DNA of 64,000 bases from RGIG8244 sp045639325 (GCA_045639325.1 JAZUCU010000035.1:1-64000); one strand, 5' to 3'. Positions 50,422 through 60,310 are shown, counted from the stretch's first letter. The notes: a model not told the origin generated them from the letters alone. Numbers and translations: made by a program.

Positions 50422-51237
50422 ATGTGGCTTTGGTATGTAATCATGGGGCTCGGCCTCGTCGCTATGATGTGGTGTGCAAAAAATCAGAGACGCGTTGCTA
50501 ATGCACAGCTTTACAGCGTAATCTGTCTCGTCGTTGTCGCTGTTTCCGCAGTGATGGCTCTCTCTTCCTACTTCGGCGATGGCGAACTGGAACAGAGTAT
50601 TTCCAACGCAAAACAGTTCGAACTGGCTAAAGTTGACCAGATCGCACAGTACGTCAATGCAAACTATGCAGGCAAAAAAGTTGCTGTCATCATCCGCTCT
50701 GACATGATGAAGCCGTCTGACTATCAGATCAACGTTCTCGAAGCTTTCACAGAACGCGTGAAAGACAAAGTTCAGCTGCAGGATCCCATGATCATTCAGA
50801 TGACTGACTATTCTCAGGTCTCTTCTGACAGCCAGAATCCTCCTCCGGTTCTCTCTCCTGAAGAAGAACTCAATGCAAAGAAATACAATCAGCAGTTCGA
50901 TGCATGCAAAAATGCAAAAGTTGATCTCGTTGTCAACTTCGCAGGTCTGCCTCCCATGAACGAAGAAGTCTTCAAACTCAAAATCTGGAGATGGGGCAAA
51001 AACGATCCGAAAGTTGTCCTGGCTGAAATCAACGAAATGAACTTCGATGCCCGTACACTCAAAACTTGCGTCGCCGCTGCTGTCGTCAGCAAGCCCGATG
51101 TCAAATTCGATTACCTCGAAGACAAAGCTCCGGAAGATCTCAATGCCGCATTCAAACTTCGCTTCGTTCTTCTCACAGAAAAGAACGCAACTGAAGTTCT
51201 CGATAGCAAAGGTATGGTCAAAGCCGGTCTGAAATAA
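50422..51237 (+). CDS. Membrane-anchored hypothetical protein with distinct codon use
   Basis: No family recognised. The 271-residue product has two N-terminal membrane helices (about 2-18 and 32-50) and a soluble domain of about 210 residues with alternating strands and helices: GKKVAVIIRSDMM, VDLVVNFAGLPP and KVVLAEINEMNF, reminiscent of a periplasmic-binding or Rossmann-like fold. Codon use differs from neighbours: Leu is mostly CTC, Gly GGC and Arg CGC, whereas nearby genes favour TTG and CTG. A strong Shine-Dalgarno and this bias suggest high expression, though horizontal origin is an alternative. A strong terminator follows. Confidence 0.7.
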   Translation: MWLWYVIMGLGLVAMMWCAKNQRRVANAQLYSVICLVVVAVSAVMALSSYFGDGELEQSISNAKQFELAKVDQIAQYVNANYAGKKVAVIIRSDMMKPSDYQINVLEAFTERVKDKVQLQDPMIIQMTDYSQVSSDSQNPPPVLSPEEELNAKKYNQQFDACKNAKVDLVVNFAGLPPMNEEVFKLKIWRWGKNDPKVVLAEINEMNFDARTLKTCVAAAVVSKPDVKFDYLEDKAPEDLNAAFKLRFVLLTEKNATEVLDSKGMVKAGLK

Positions 51238-51262
51238 GTCTTATTTTGACACCTTATAGCCA

Positions 51263-51300
51263 CGGATTGCGCAGTTTTTCTGTGCAATCCGTTTTTTTTT
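51263..51300 (+). terminator. Rho-independent terminator
   Basis: GGATTGCGCAG and CTGTGCAATCC form an 11-bp stem with a 5-nt T loop, followed by a long T run. Confidence 0.9.
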
Positions 51301-51322
51301 CGATTTTTTTTTATCTCAGGTA

Positions 51323-51350
51323 TTGATTTTCTGTACTTTTGTGATAAATT
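51323..51350 (+). promoter_or_regulatory. Promoter of tRNA-Arg
   Basis: TTGATT (51323-51328), a 16-bp spacer and TAAATT (51345-51350), 20 bp before the tRNA. Confidence 0.55.
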
Positions 51351-51370
51351 ACCTATATGCACAAAATAGT

Positions 51371-51446
<76 letters not shown>

Positions 51447-51521
51447 TTTTTTTTGCCCTTTCAACACCTCCCTCCGCACTTATATATTATAATGTTTTTC
51501 TTATATTAAAATGTCATGACC

Positions 51522-51550
51522 TTGAAAATACAGGAAAAACGGTGTATATT
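51522..51550 (+). promoter_or_regulatory. Sigma-70-type promoter of the Na/Pi transporter gene
   Basis: TTGAAA (51522-51527), a 17-bp spacer and TATATT (51545-51550), preceded by TG (extended -10). ATG 51590 follows, with AAGGAAGGA about 7 bp upstream of it. Confidence 0.7.
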
Positions 51551-51589
51551 ATGTGACCTTTTTAACCAAATTCAAGGAAGGATTCTTTT

Positions 51590-54109
51590 ATGTTACGACG
51601 TGCCGTCTCTAGTGTTGTTTCTCTCGCCGCCGTTATCATGCTTACTTTGCTTTGCGCTTGCAATGACAAAACTCCAATTGCCGTCAAACAGCTCAAAGTC
51701 TTTTCCGGTGATGAACAATGTGCTGCTGCCGGTGAAGAATATTCTGCCGATTTGATGGTTCATGCTTATGGCAGAGAAAAGAATTCCGAAAAGGGTAAAA
51801 TGGTTGCCGCTCCCGGTGCCAAACTTGTTTTCCGCACAGAAAAAGGTTCCGATCTTGAGATCACTCCGACCGAAGTCACAACACGTAACGATGGTTTGGC
51901 AGTCGTGAAAGTCAAAGCCGGGAAAAAGACCGGCGATCAATATTTGCAAGTATTTCCGGAGGGAGATGAATCCAAAGCAATCCGGCTTCGTTTTATTTCC
52001 GGCGTCAAACTGTTGGGAACGGATGCCGACCGGGAAGGACAGGCTGGCAAGACCCTCGACCAGGCGGTGGGGATCCGTTTGATCAATGCCGATGGTACTC
52101 CGCGGGCAGGTGTGCCGGTTTATTTTGCTGCATCCGGCGTGAAACTTGCCAAGTCTGAAGTGTTGACGGATGAAAACGGGGAAGCAAAGACTGCTGTTAC
52201 TCTGGGTAAAAAGACGGGTAAATATTATGTGAATGTGGAAATTCCGGAGCAGAAACTGCGTTCGATTCCGCTGACGGTTCTCGGCATTGATCCATTGAGT
52301 CTGATTTTGAATGTCCTGGGCGGCCTTGCCTTGTTCGTTCTTGGTATGGAATTCATGAGTAACGGTTTGCAGAAGGCGGCGGGCGAAAAAATGCGTACCG
52401 TACTTTATCTCTTCAGCCGGAACCGTTTTGTGGCGATTATTGCCGGTGCGCTTGTGACGGCAATTATTCAGTCTTCCAGTGCCAGTACGGTGATGGTCAT
52501 CGGGTTTGTTAACGCAGGTTTGCTGACGCTTGTTCAATCTATCGGGATTATTTTCGGTGCGAATATCGGTACCACGATTACGGCGCAGATTGTATCTTTG
52601 AACATTGCTGCCGCTGCCATGCCGTCAATCGTAATCGGGTTGATCATGACCTTTATCAAATGGCAGAAATTGCGCGGCTGGGGGGAAGCGGTCCTCGGGT
52701 TCGGTCTGCTGTTTTTCGGTTTGACTGTAATGGGAACGGAATTGAAAGCGATTTCCGGATTCCCCACATTTATTGAATTTTTCAAGACCTTTGAATGTGC
52801 GCCCGTGGATGGCGTGATTCCGGTCGGAGCCATGTTCGGTGCGATTTTTGTCGGTTTGATTGCCACGGTTCTGGTGCAGAGTTCCTCCGCCGTCACAGGT
52901 ATCGTTATTGTCCTTGCGACCAGCGGACTTCTTGACCTTTATACCGGGGTTGCTCTTGTGCTTGGTTCCAATATCGGTACCACGATCACGGCGCAATTGG
53001 CGGCGATGGCGGCGAACCGGATTGCAAAACAGACGGCATTGGCACATACGTTGTTCAACGTACTCGGTGCCCTTGTTCTGGTATTGACTTTCTGGATTCC
53101 CTGGGGCAAAACACAAATTCCGGTATTCTTTGCATTGGTCAATCTTGTGACCGATGGCACACTCGGAACGGATGGCATGGGCAATGCGCCCCGTCTGATT
53201 GCCAACGCCCATACGGTGTTCAATATCTGTGCAACCCTGCTGCTGCTGCCGTTCATCCCGCTGCTTGCCCGGATTTGTGAACGTTTGATCCCGATTCATG
53301 ACAAAAAAGTCAAATATCAGTATTTGGAACCTCACCTGTTGAATACGCCGGCATTGGCGTTATCCCAGAGCGTTTTTGCAATCCGTAAGATGCTGAAAAA
53401 GTCCTGGAAGATGGTGGACCGCTCCATTCAGAAAAACTTTATTCCCTGCAATACGGATCCGGAAAGTTATGAATTGCTGGCGAAACGGGAAAAACGAATC
53501 GACCGTTATCAGCTTGAAATTACGGATTACCTGGTCAAAATCACCCGTCGGAGTCTCTCCAAACATCAAGCCGATCTGGTTCCTCTGCTGATGCATTGTA
53601 CCAATGACGCGGAACGTATTGCTGACCATACGGAGATTATTCTTTGTCTTACGACCCGTTTGAGCGAAGCGGAACAGCGCATTTCTGAAACCGGCAAAGA
53701 AGAATTGAACGGCTTGTATGTCATGCTGAAAGAACAGGCGAAAAATGCCATTGCCTCTCTGGAACAGTATGCTCCGGAACAGGCTCAGGCAGCAATTGAT
53801 GCAGAAGCAAAGATTCACGAATTGGCGGATAAGATCGAAGCAAATCATATTGCCCGTCTCAATGCGGGACAGTGTAATGCGGTTACCGGCGTGATCTTCA
53901 TTGAAATGCTGGCGGAAGTGACCAAGATTTCTCATCACTTGCAGAATATTGCGGAACGTACCAAATCCATCAATATTTCCTATACACGTATCCGGGATGA
54001 ACACCACAAGACATCTGCTACGCCGATGCCTGTGACCGGTGACGTTGAGCCGATGCAGGAATATCCTTCCCAGCTCCACGCGGATGAAGAAAACGAAGCC
54101 GAAAAATAA
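51590..54109 (+). CDS. Na/Pi cotransporter with N-terminal Ig-like region and PhoU domain
   Basis: NptA-type sodium/phosphate symporter. The 839-residue chain opens with a signal ending LLCAC, a lipobox-like site with Cys24, and then two beta-sandwich repeats (about 30-145 and 150-235) containing DGLAVVKVKAGKKTGDQYL and ENGEAKTAVTLGKKTGKYYV, the pattern of bacterial Ig-like (Big_1) domains. The transporter follows (from about 244) with two QSSSA motifs (near 294 and 430) and GANIGTTITAQ / GSNIGTTITAQ. A PhoU-like helical domain occupies about 590-800. The Ig fusion is unusual; the transporter family normally starts at the first membrane helix. Confidence 0.9.
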   Translation: MLRRAVSSVVSLAAVIMLTLLCACNDKTPIAVKQLKVFSGDEQCAAAGEEYSADLMVHAYGREKNSEKGKMVAAPGAKLVFRTEKGSDLEITPTEVTTRNDGLAVVKVKAGKKTGDQYLQVFPEGDESKAIRLRFISGVKLLGTDADREGQAGKTLDQAVGIRLINADGTPRAGVPVYFAASGVKLAKSEVLTDENGEAKTAVTLGKKTGKYYVNVEIPEQKLRSIPLTVLGIDPLSLILNVLGGLALFVLGMEFMSNGLQKAAGEKMRTVLYLFSRNRFVAIIAGALVTAIIQSSSASTVMVIGFVNAGLLTLVQSIGIIFGANIGTTITAQIVSLNIAAAAMPSIVIGLIMTFIKWQKLRGWGEAVLGFGLLFFGLTVMGTELKAISGFPTFIEFFKTFECAPVDGVIPVGAMFGAIFVGLIATVLVQSSSAVTGIVIVLATSGLLDLYTGVALVLGSNIGTTITAQLAAMAANRIAKQTALAHTLFNVLGALVLVLTFWIPWGKTQIPVFFALVNLVTDGTLGTDGMGNAPRLIANAHTVFNICATLLLLPFIPLLARICERLIPIHDKKVKYQYLEPHLLNTPALALSQSVFAIRKMLKKSWKMVDRSIQKNFIPCNTDPESYELLAKREKRIDRYQLEITDYLVKITRRSLSKHQADLVPLLMHCTNDAERIADHTEIILCLTTRLSEAEQRISETGKEELNGLYVMLKEQAKNAIASLEQYAPEQAQAAIDAEAKIHELADKIEANHIARLNAGQCNAVTGVIFIEMLAEVTKISHHLQNIAERTKSINISYTRIRDEHHKTSATPMPVTGDVEPMQEYPSQLHADEENEAEK

Positions 54110-54859
54110 TTAACGGCTGAGCAATTCCGCCACATCATGATGTCCCGCCTGGCGGGCGAGGGATGCGGCGGTATCGCCTCTGACATCTTTTAATGTTGGA
54201 TTTACGCCGGCATCCAGCAGGAGTTTGACGATTTCCTTACGGTTTGCTTCGGCTGCGTAATGGAGTGCCGTACGCAGAAAACTATCCTGTCGCTGCAAAG
54301 TTTTTTTATCGGAAAGTCGAATCATCGTCCGGAGAAAATCATCGTCTCTTTGGAGTCGGATTGCTGTAATCAACGCAGTCGTTCCGATGGGTGACGCCTT
54401 CACATATCCGGGTGTTGACATGATGCTTTGCAGATCGCTTTCCTTTCCCCGGATGACAGTCTGAAACAATGGCGGCAGTTCTCTGTAAAAACACAATTCT
54501 TTCAAATAAAAAGTTTTTGGCAAGAACCCGGTGATCATGCCATTGATTTTGCCATCGGCACCAAGAATTACGGCGGAGGGCAGACGGATTCTGCCGGGAA
54601 TTTGCTTTTGTACTTCTTTGACGATTGGCACATTCATGGTTGCTTTCCGGCTTCTGTCGGCGGTGACGATGCGGGAAAACTTCTTCAATTCCTGTTTAAC
54701 ATCCGGTGCAGAAAGAACCTGATTATGGAGCCGTATGCATGCGGGACATTTTATGGAATCGGTGAACAGGATGAGCGATATCCCGGCTTTATTTTTTTCT
54801 GCCGCACCCGCAAAAGGGACAACGGCAGAGAGCAGAAACAGGAAAAGATATTTTTTCAT
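54110..54859 (-). CDS. Thioredoxin-like protein fused to ankyrin repeats
   Basis: The 249-residue product has a signal peptide (about 1-19), a thioredoxin-like domain (about 25-130) with the CPAC motif in DSIKCPACIRLH and the cis-Pro region RIRLPSAVIL, and then about three ankyrin repeats (about 150-249): GTTALITAIRLQRDDDFL, RTALHYAAEANRKEIVKLLLDAG and GDTAASLARQAGHHDVAELL. An exported disulfide or reductase activity combined with a protein-binding repeat is inferred. The stop codons of this and the Na/Pi gene abut. Confidence 0.8.
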   Translation of the reverse strand: MKKYLFLFLLSAVVPFAGAAEKNKAGISLILFTDSIKCPACIRLHNQVLSAPDVKQELKKFSRIVTADRSRKATMNVPIVKEVQKQIPGRIRLPSAVILGADGKINGMITGFLPKTFYLKELCFYRELPPLFQTVIRGKESDLQSIMSTPGYVKASPIGTTALITAIRLQRDDDFLRTMIRLSDKKTLQRQDSFLRTALHYAAEANRKEIVKLLLDAGVNPTLKDVRGDTAASLARQAGHHDVAELLSR

Positions 54860-54973
54860 AATGACCTCTGGTTTTTCTTAATACATTAGCAGAGATGCAG
54901 CAAAAAACAAGGTGCATACGGGGGATAAAGCAGAAAAAAATTGTTTTTTTTTTATGAAATCGGTTAAAAACGG

Positions 54974-55001
54974 TTGAAAAATGAGATCATTGTGCTATTA
55001 T
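54974..55001 (+). promoter_or_regulatory. Promoter of the cation antiporter gene
   Basis: TTGAAA (54974-54979), a 16-bp spacer and TATTAT (54996-55001), 47 bp before ATG 55049. Confidence 0.55.
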
Positions 55002-55048
55002 ACGGTTATCTTGAGTTAAAGCAACGATAAAATGAAAGGCCCCTGACT

Positions 55049-56392
55049 ATGAATGACAGCGCATTTTTGATCCTCTTCATCGCATTCACCGCTTTCATGG
55101 GAATCGTCCCGTTCCTTTTCCGCCGGTTCGGTATCCCGATGGTCATATCGTTGTTGATCGTTGGAATGGCAATCGGTCCTACCGGTTTTGATTTGGTGGG
55201 CGTATGTTCCAAGGCGTTGGCGTTTCTCGGTACTGCACCGGAAACAACGGCAGCGCATTTCAACAGTCTGGTGAATTCCCTCGGATCGCTGGGCTTGCTG
55301 TTCCTGATGGCGCTTGCCGGGATGGAAGCCGATTTCAAGTTGATCCGTGCCGCCCGCAAACCTGTCATTTCTTTGAGTATTCTGACATTTCTGCTGCCTG
55401 CGATTGCCGGGTATCTGGTATATTTCTATTTCCGCCCGGAAGATTTGGCGGGTAAACTGCTCTATGCCTCTCTGTTTGCATCCCACTCTGTCGGGATTGT
55501 GTTCCCTGTCATGCGTGAACTGAAACTCTCCCAGACCCGTTTCGGAGCGGCGGTGTTGATTTCCACGGTGATTACGGACATTGCCAGTATTATTCTGCTT
55601 GCGGTTTCCGTTCAGCTGCACCGTCAGACCAGCCATACATCCCACATGGTTGCCAATGAAACGTTGTCGATTTTTGACCATGTGGACAGCTCCCTGCTGG
55701 GCAACAGTTTCACTCCGGTATTTCTGCTGATCGTACTGATTTATCTTGCCGTTTCCATTTTTGCAGTGAACAAAGCGGGCAATTATCTGCTGAAAATTTT
55801 CCAGCCTGGGGAAGATATGCTCATTACACTTCTGCTTTTTGTGATCCTGCTGACTGCTATCATTGGCGAATGTTTCGGCATTAATCTGGTAGTCGGTGCA
55901 TTTATTGCCGGATTGGGCTTGTCGCGTGTTGTGAAAGCGCAGGATATGATGCTGTTCCGCCGGTTTGAAAGTATCGGTTACGGCTTCCTGATCCCATTCC
56001 TCTTTGTCTCGATCGGGATGAAGACGGATTTCTCTGCGTTTTCCGAAAAAGGCAATCTGTTGTTGATCTGCCTGACGGTCGGTGGTTTGATCCTGTCGAA
56101 AGTATTCTCCGGCTTCTTTGCCATGCGCATTACAGGCTTCAGCAAAGGCGAAGGTCTGGTTGCCGGTCTGATGACCGTTCCTCAGCTTTCTGCCACTCTT
56201 GCAGCGGCGGCGATCGGGAAAGAAATGGGAATTCTGGAACCCCGGTTCTTCAATACTATTATTGTGCTTTCCATCGTGACAACATTGCCGATTCCCAGTA
56301 TTGTCCGTCTGCTTGTAGAACGGTTGAAACTTAAGGATCGAATTGCAAAATACGAAACGCCCCTTGTTGTTGAAAACGAAGAAATGCTCTAA
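55049..56392 (+). CDS. Cation:proton antiporter (CPA2/Kef type)
   Basis: A 447-residue integral membrane protein with about 12 helices of the sodium/hydrogen exchanger family: FRRFGIPMVISLLIVGMAIGPTGFDL near the N-terminus, LGLLFLMALAGMEADFKLI, LLYASLFASHSVGIVFPVM, and ECFGINLVVGAFIAGLGLSRV. It lacks the TrkA-N regulatory domain of KefB/C. It probably exchanges K+ or Na+ for protons. GAAAGG precedes the ATG. Confidence 0.85.
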   Translation: MNDSAFLILFIAFTAFMGIVPFLFRRFGIPMVISLLIVGMAIGPTGFDLVGVCSKALAFLGTAPETTAAHFNSLVNSLGSLGLLFLMALAGMEADFKLIRAARKPVISLSILTFLLPAIAGYLVYFYFRPEDLAGKLLYASLFASHSVGIVFPVMRELKLSQTRFGAAVLISTVITDIASIILLAVSVQLHRQTSHTSHMVANETLSIFDHVDSSLLGNSFTPVFLLIVLIYLAVSIFAVNKAGNYLLKIFQPGEDMLITLLLFVILLTAIIGECFGINLVVGAFIAGLGLSRVVKAQDMMLFRRFESIGYGFLIPFLFVSIGMKTDFSAFSEKGNLLLICLTVGGLILSKVFSGFFAMRITGFSKGEGLVAGLMTVPQLSATLAAAAIGKEMGILEPRFFNTIIVLSIVTTLPIPSIVRLLVERLKLKDRIAKYETPLVVENEEML

Positions 56393-56396
56393 TCTC

Positions 56397-58700
56397 TTAC
56401 TTCAACCCATGCAGGGTAAGGACCGGCACTCTTCTGCTGCCGGTCAATGCCCGGTATTGATTCCTTGCAATGGGGAGCAGAGGATCCAGTGTCAATGCTT
56501 CCCGTAATAATTTCAATGCTTCCGCTTTCCTGCCGGAGAGGGAGGCATCCATGGCGGATAACGTCAATTCCGCTGCACGTTTCCGGTCTGCCTGTTTGAT
56601 GACCTTATACACCCGGTAAGTCCGCATATTTTTATATTCCGGCGGCAGGGGAACCTGATAGAACCAGCGGAGTCGATCGGGACGGTACAGCATCAGATTC
56701 GCCGGTGACATGGCAGGCACGTGTTTGACATTTGCCATGTATCGGATGCCATTGACGGAGTGGTCGGAAAGTGTTCCGCAATGATAAAGGACATAATCTG
56801 CCTTGTATTTTTCGCAATAGTCCAGCAGTTTGAGTTCATTTTCTGCAAAGAGAGCTTCAATGTAATACTGCGTGGCATCCCGGATGCGCTTCAATCCAAA
56901 TTGAGGGTTCATGGTGATACCTGTCCCCGTATACGCCATCAGCATGGGGCCGACTGTGATATTGGCGGCAACGATTTTCCCTTGCATCTGTTCTTTTGCG
57001 GTGCGGAACCAGGCGATCACGTTGGCCGTGTCGGTGAATGCCACGTCGCCCGTATATCTGCGGCGTCCGGCGAAAGAAGAGAATGTTTCGATTGCCAGGC
57101 AAACGACAGCTGCAGTTAATATTGTGCCACGGAAGAAGCGCAGAAGTTTTTTCTTTTTGTAGATTGTTGTATAGGCTTCCTGCGGTACGACTTTTGCCGG
57201 AGCATAACGGAATGACCGGAGCATGTCCCGCATCAGCAGCGGCAGAGAGACGCACAGGAAAAGAATCAGAAATTCATGATAACGGACGATGAGCGCGAAC
57301 GCAAAAATGAATCCGACAGTAAACAGAACCGGCAGCATGTTATCGGGGAACGATCTCAGGAATGTTTGACGCGGCATCCGGAAAAGGAGGGTGGTCAACA
57401 GCAGAATGAGGAATACTCCCAACGTTACCGGCAGATATCCCAGAAGGAAACGGAATAGCATAAAGTTCATGGATTTTCCGATATGGAAACTGGGGAAGAA
57501 TGAGGTGGCAATATCCCACGTTGCCGAATGCATGGAAGGAGTCCACAGGATTCGGGCATCGTAAGAAAGTTTTGCGGGATCTTGCGGTTTCACGTTTTTA
57601 TACTTGAGTTTTGCCGCCATTGCTTCGGAGAAATGACTGTAATTGGACCGGTATGCCGGGGTGTTGATGGTATGATCCCAGCCCGCATAAAGACAGAGCG
57701 GAATCAGGAACATGACAATTCCCCGTGCCGCCTGATGCCATTTGATTGTAAACTTTGCTTTCTGCAGATACCATGCCGCCGCCAAGGATGGCAACGCAAC
57801 CCAGAGCAGAGAAGACCGCCACAGACTGTAGGTTTGATTGAACGGTACAAATGCCGCATTCAACAGCACGGCAAAAGCAATCACGCCCCAGGTGATATAA
57901 CGGCTTTTCCGCACCGGATAACCCAATGCCGTCCGGAGAATTTCACACATCGCCCAGATGCCGAACAGCATTTGACACAGGTCCCATGTCACGAAGCAGA
58001 GGAAGACACAAACGCCGAGCAGGATGTATTTCCAATACCGTCCGCAGGAATAAGCACTGTATGCCAATGCCAGACTGGCAGTGTATAACGGAATACAGAA
58101 TTCCCCGCGGACAAAATCCTGTCCAGTGGATCGAGCAATCGCCGCCAATGCGACGGCATGGAGCAGCGCGCCGAAGACAGCCAGCGGGCGGGAACAATGC
58201 AATGCCAGCAGCCAGAGGAAAATGAATCCGGTGGTGAGAGATGCCCAGAAACGCAATTGTGCACTCATCCATTGTGCCATCGCCGGATTATCCTGATACC
58301 GCAGTTCTTCCGCCGTCGGTTTGGTGTATGGGAAGAGGGAACGTATTTTCCAGCCCCAGCCGAGGAACCATTCCAAGCCCATATTCATCTGCCGCCATGG
58401 GGCCAGATCTTCCTGTCCGGCAAGCCGTTGATCGACTGCGGGGACGCCTCGGCCTTCCGCCACATCTTTCGCGTAGGTGAACATCATTGCGCTTTCGATG
58501 GTGAACGGGGCAAAGTTCTGATGATACCGGGGGAACAGTTTACGGAACATGGAGACGTTTTCCGCTTTCCCTGACATCTGATAATCCAGAACTTCCACCG
58601 ATGTATTATAATGCCATGTGCGCATAGAGAACGCAAAAAGCACAATCAATGCAAAGAGAATCCCGTTCCACAGATACGGGTGCGCTTTCAACCATTTCAT
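56397..58700 (-). CDS. Large GT-C/STT3-like membrane protein
   Basis: A 767-residue protein with about 11-13 membrane helices in its first 560 residues and a soluble C-terminal region. The layout (long first outer loop with VEVLDYQMSGK, many helices, then a soluble domain with KADYVLYHCG) resembles oligosaccharyltransferase STT3/PglB-type or related GT-C glycosyltransferases, but the WWDYG motif is absent. The last 60 residues look TPR-like (SLSGRKAEALKLLREALTLDPLLPIARNQYRAL). It overlaps the rpoN stop by 4 bp. Function uncertain: protein glycosylation or polysaccharide transfer are both possible. Confidence 0.55.
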   Translation of the reverse strand: MKWLKAHPYLWNGILFALIVLFAFSMRTWHYNTSVEVLDYQMSGKAENVSMFRKLFPRYHQNFAPFTIESAMMFTYAKDVAEGRGVPAVDQRLAGQEDLAPWRQMNMGLEWFLGWGWKIRSLFPYTKPTAEELRYQDNPAMAQWMSAQLRFWASLTTGFIFLWLLALHCSRPLAVFGALLHAVALAAIARSTGQDFVRGEFCIPLYTASLALAYSAYSCGRYWKYILLGVCVFLCFVTWDLCQMLFGIWAMCEILRTALGYPVRKSRYITWGVIAFAVLLNAAFVPFNQTYSLWRSSLLWVALPSLAAAWYLQKAKFTIKWHQAARGIVMFLIPLCLYAGWDHTINTPAYRSNYSHFSEAMAAKLKYKNVKPQDPAKLSYDARILWTPSMHSATWDIATSFFPSFHIGKSMNFMLFRFLLGYLPVTLGVFLILLLTTLLFRMPRQTFLRSFPDNMLPVLFTVGFIFAFALIVRYHEFLILFLCVSLPLLMRDMLRSFRYAPAKVVPQEAYTTIYKKKKLLRFFRGTILTAAVVCLAIETFSSFAGRRRYTGDVAFTDTANVIAWFRTAKEQMQGKIVAANITVGPMLMAYTGTGITMNPQFGLKRIRDATQYYIEALFAENELKLLDYCEKYKADYVLYHCGTLSDHSVNGIRYMANVKHVPAMSPANLMLYRPDRLRWFYQVPLPPEYKNMRTYRVYKVIKQADRKRAAELTLSAMDASLSGRKAEALKLLREALTLDPLLPIARNQYRALTGSRRVPVLTLHGLK

Positions 58701-60169
58701 GATGTATAAACCTTTCTTCCCTGGGAAGAGGGGATGCCCAATTCTTCCCGGTATTTTGCAATTGTCCGGCGGGCAACCGTGTAGCCCCGGTCTTTCAATA
58801 TCTTTTCCAGTTTGCTGTCGGAAAGCGGCGCGGCGGGATCTTCTTCCTCCACGGCTTCCCGGATGATTTCCTTGATTCCGGAAACAGAAATATCTTCGCC
58901 CGCTTCCGACTCATAACCGCCGGCGAAAAAGTCATGGAACGGAATCAGCCCGCGTGGTGTTTGCAGATACTTGTTTGCAATGGCGCGACTGATGGTTGTT
59001 TCATGCACATCCATTTTATCCGCGATTTCTTTCTGGGTCAACGGGTGAAGAGCCGCAGGGCCGTTTTCCAGAAAATCATGCTGCGCCGCAACGAGAAGTT
59101 GAGCGATACGCATGATGGTACTTTCCCGCAAATCCAGACTTTTTTCCAGTTGCTTGCCGTCAAGAATCTTTTCTTTCAAATATTTTCTGGTTTCCTCCGG
59201 CGTAGCTGGATCCGTCAGCATGTCAAGATACTTTTCGGATATCCGGAATGACGGCAGATGTTCGCGGTTGGCAATGACTTCATATTCGCCGTCCTCCCGT
59301 TTGCGGACGGTGCCTTCCGGGAAGATGTAAGGCGCAGTGCTGCCGGAAAATGCGGAGCCGGGGTGAGGATTGAGTTTCCGCAACACGGTCAGCATCTCGT
59401 TGACTTCTTCTACATCGACTCCCAGGTCTTTTGCGACTTTCGGCATCCGGTTCCGCATCAAATCTTCCCCGCAGTCATAAAGGAGTTTTTCGTAAAGAGC
59501 GACGGGGATTTTTTTGCGTTTCAGCTGAAGGATCAGACATTCTTCCGGCGTTCTTGCGCCAATACCGGGGGGCTCAAAACTCTGAACCAGTTTCAGTGCT
59601 TTTTCCACAACGGCAAGGGAGCAGGATGTACTTTGTGCAATGTCACCTTCCGCCGTCCGCAGATAGCCTGTTTCATCAATGCTGCCGATGATTTCAGCCG
59701 CTGCATGGCGGATACTTTTGGAACAGGGGGTACAGCGCAACTGATCCAGCAGATATTGCTGCAGATTCGGCGCGGGATTTTCCAGCGAATCGAAAAGATA
59801 TTGCCGTCGTTCCTGGGCATCGCGGATCGCATCTGCATTGCCGTCGGATGGAATATCCGGAACGACCATCTGTTCATAACTTTCGGCGGTCAGCATTTTA
59901 TCCAGACTGTCCTGAAAGTCATCCCGGTTTTCATCATAATCCGTATCCGTGGAGGGGAGCCGTTCCGGCAAATCGGGTTCGGAAGAATAAATATCGGGCT
60001 GAACCGCTTCCAGTACCGGATTCATTTGAATTTCGGTGGCGATCTTCTGTTCCAGCTCCATAATGGAGGCGGTGAGAAATTCCAGGGAATGAAGCTGTCG
60101 AGCCTCCAACGCAGTATGCAGCGTTGTCTGCTGGGAAAGAGAATGAGACTGCTCCTGAATCATCGACAT
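58697..60169 (-). CDS. rpoN: RNA polymerase sigma-54 factor
   Basis: Sigma-54 directs RNA polymerase to -24/-12 promoters with enhancer-binding activators. The 490-residue product has the Gln/Leu-rich region I (LHTALEARQLHSLEFLTASIMELEQKIATEIQMNPVLE), the acidic region II, the core-binding region III, the helix-turn-helix IADKMDVHETTISRAIANKY and the RpoN box ARRTIAKYREELGIPSS. No enhancer-binding gene is in view. ptsH-ptsI lie just upstream; PTS proteins near rpoN are common in other bacteria, though the IIA-Ntr gene is absent here. Confidence 0.96.
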   Translation of the reverse strand: MSMIQEQSHSLSQQTTLHTALEARQLHSLEFLTASIMELEQKIATEIQMNPVLEAVQPDIYSSEPDLPERLPSTDTDYDENRDDFQDSLDKMLTAESYEQMVVPDIPSDGNADAIRDAQERRQYLFDSLENPAPNLQQYLLDQLRCTPCSKSIRHAAAEIIGSIDETGYLRTAEGDIAQSTSCSLAVVEKALKLVQSFEPPGIGARTPEECLILQLKRKKIPVALYEKLLYDCGEDLMRNRMPKVAKDLGVDVEEVNEMLTVLRKLNPHPGSAFSGSTAPYIFPEGTVRKREDGEYEVIANREHLPSFRISEKYLDMLTDPATPEETRKYLKEKILDGKQLEKSLDLRESTIMRIAQLLVAAQHDFLENGPAALHPLTQKEIADKMDVHETTISRAIANKYLQTPRGLIPFHDFFAGGYESEAGEDISVSGIKEIIREAVEEEDPAAPLSDSKLEKILKDRGYTVARRTIAKYREELGIPSSQGRKVYTS

Positions 60170-60310
60170 TGCAGTACACCTCTTTGATTATATTTTTCAT
60201 GCATGTATCGGCACATAAAAAGCTGCTTCCTTCCGGACCTGTTATGAATATGCACAATATACTCCCGTTTTATGCAGAATTCAATACAGAAAAGAATTTT
60301 TTTACAGCTT

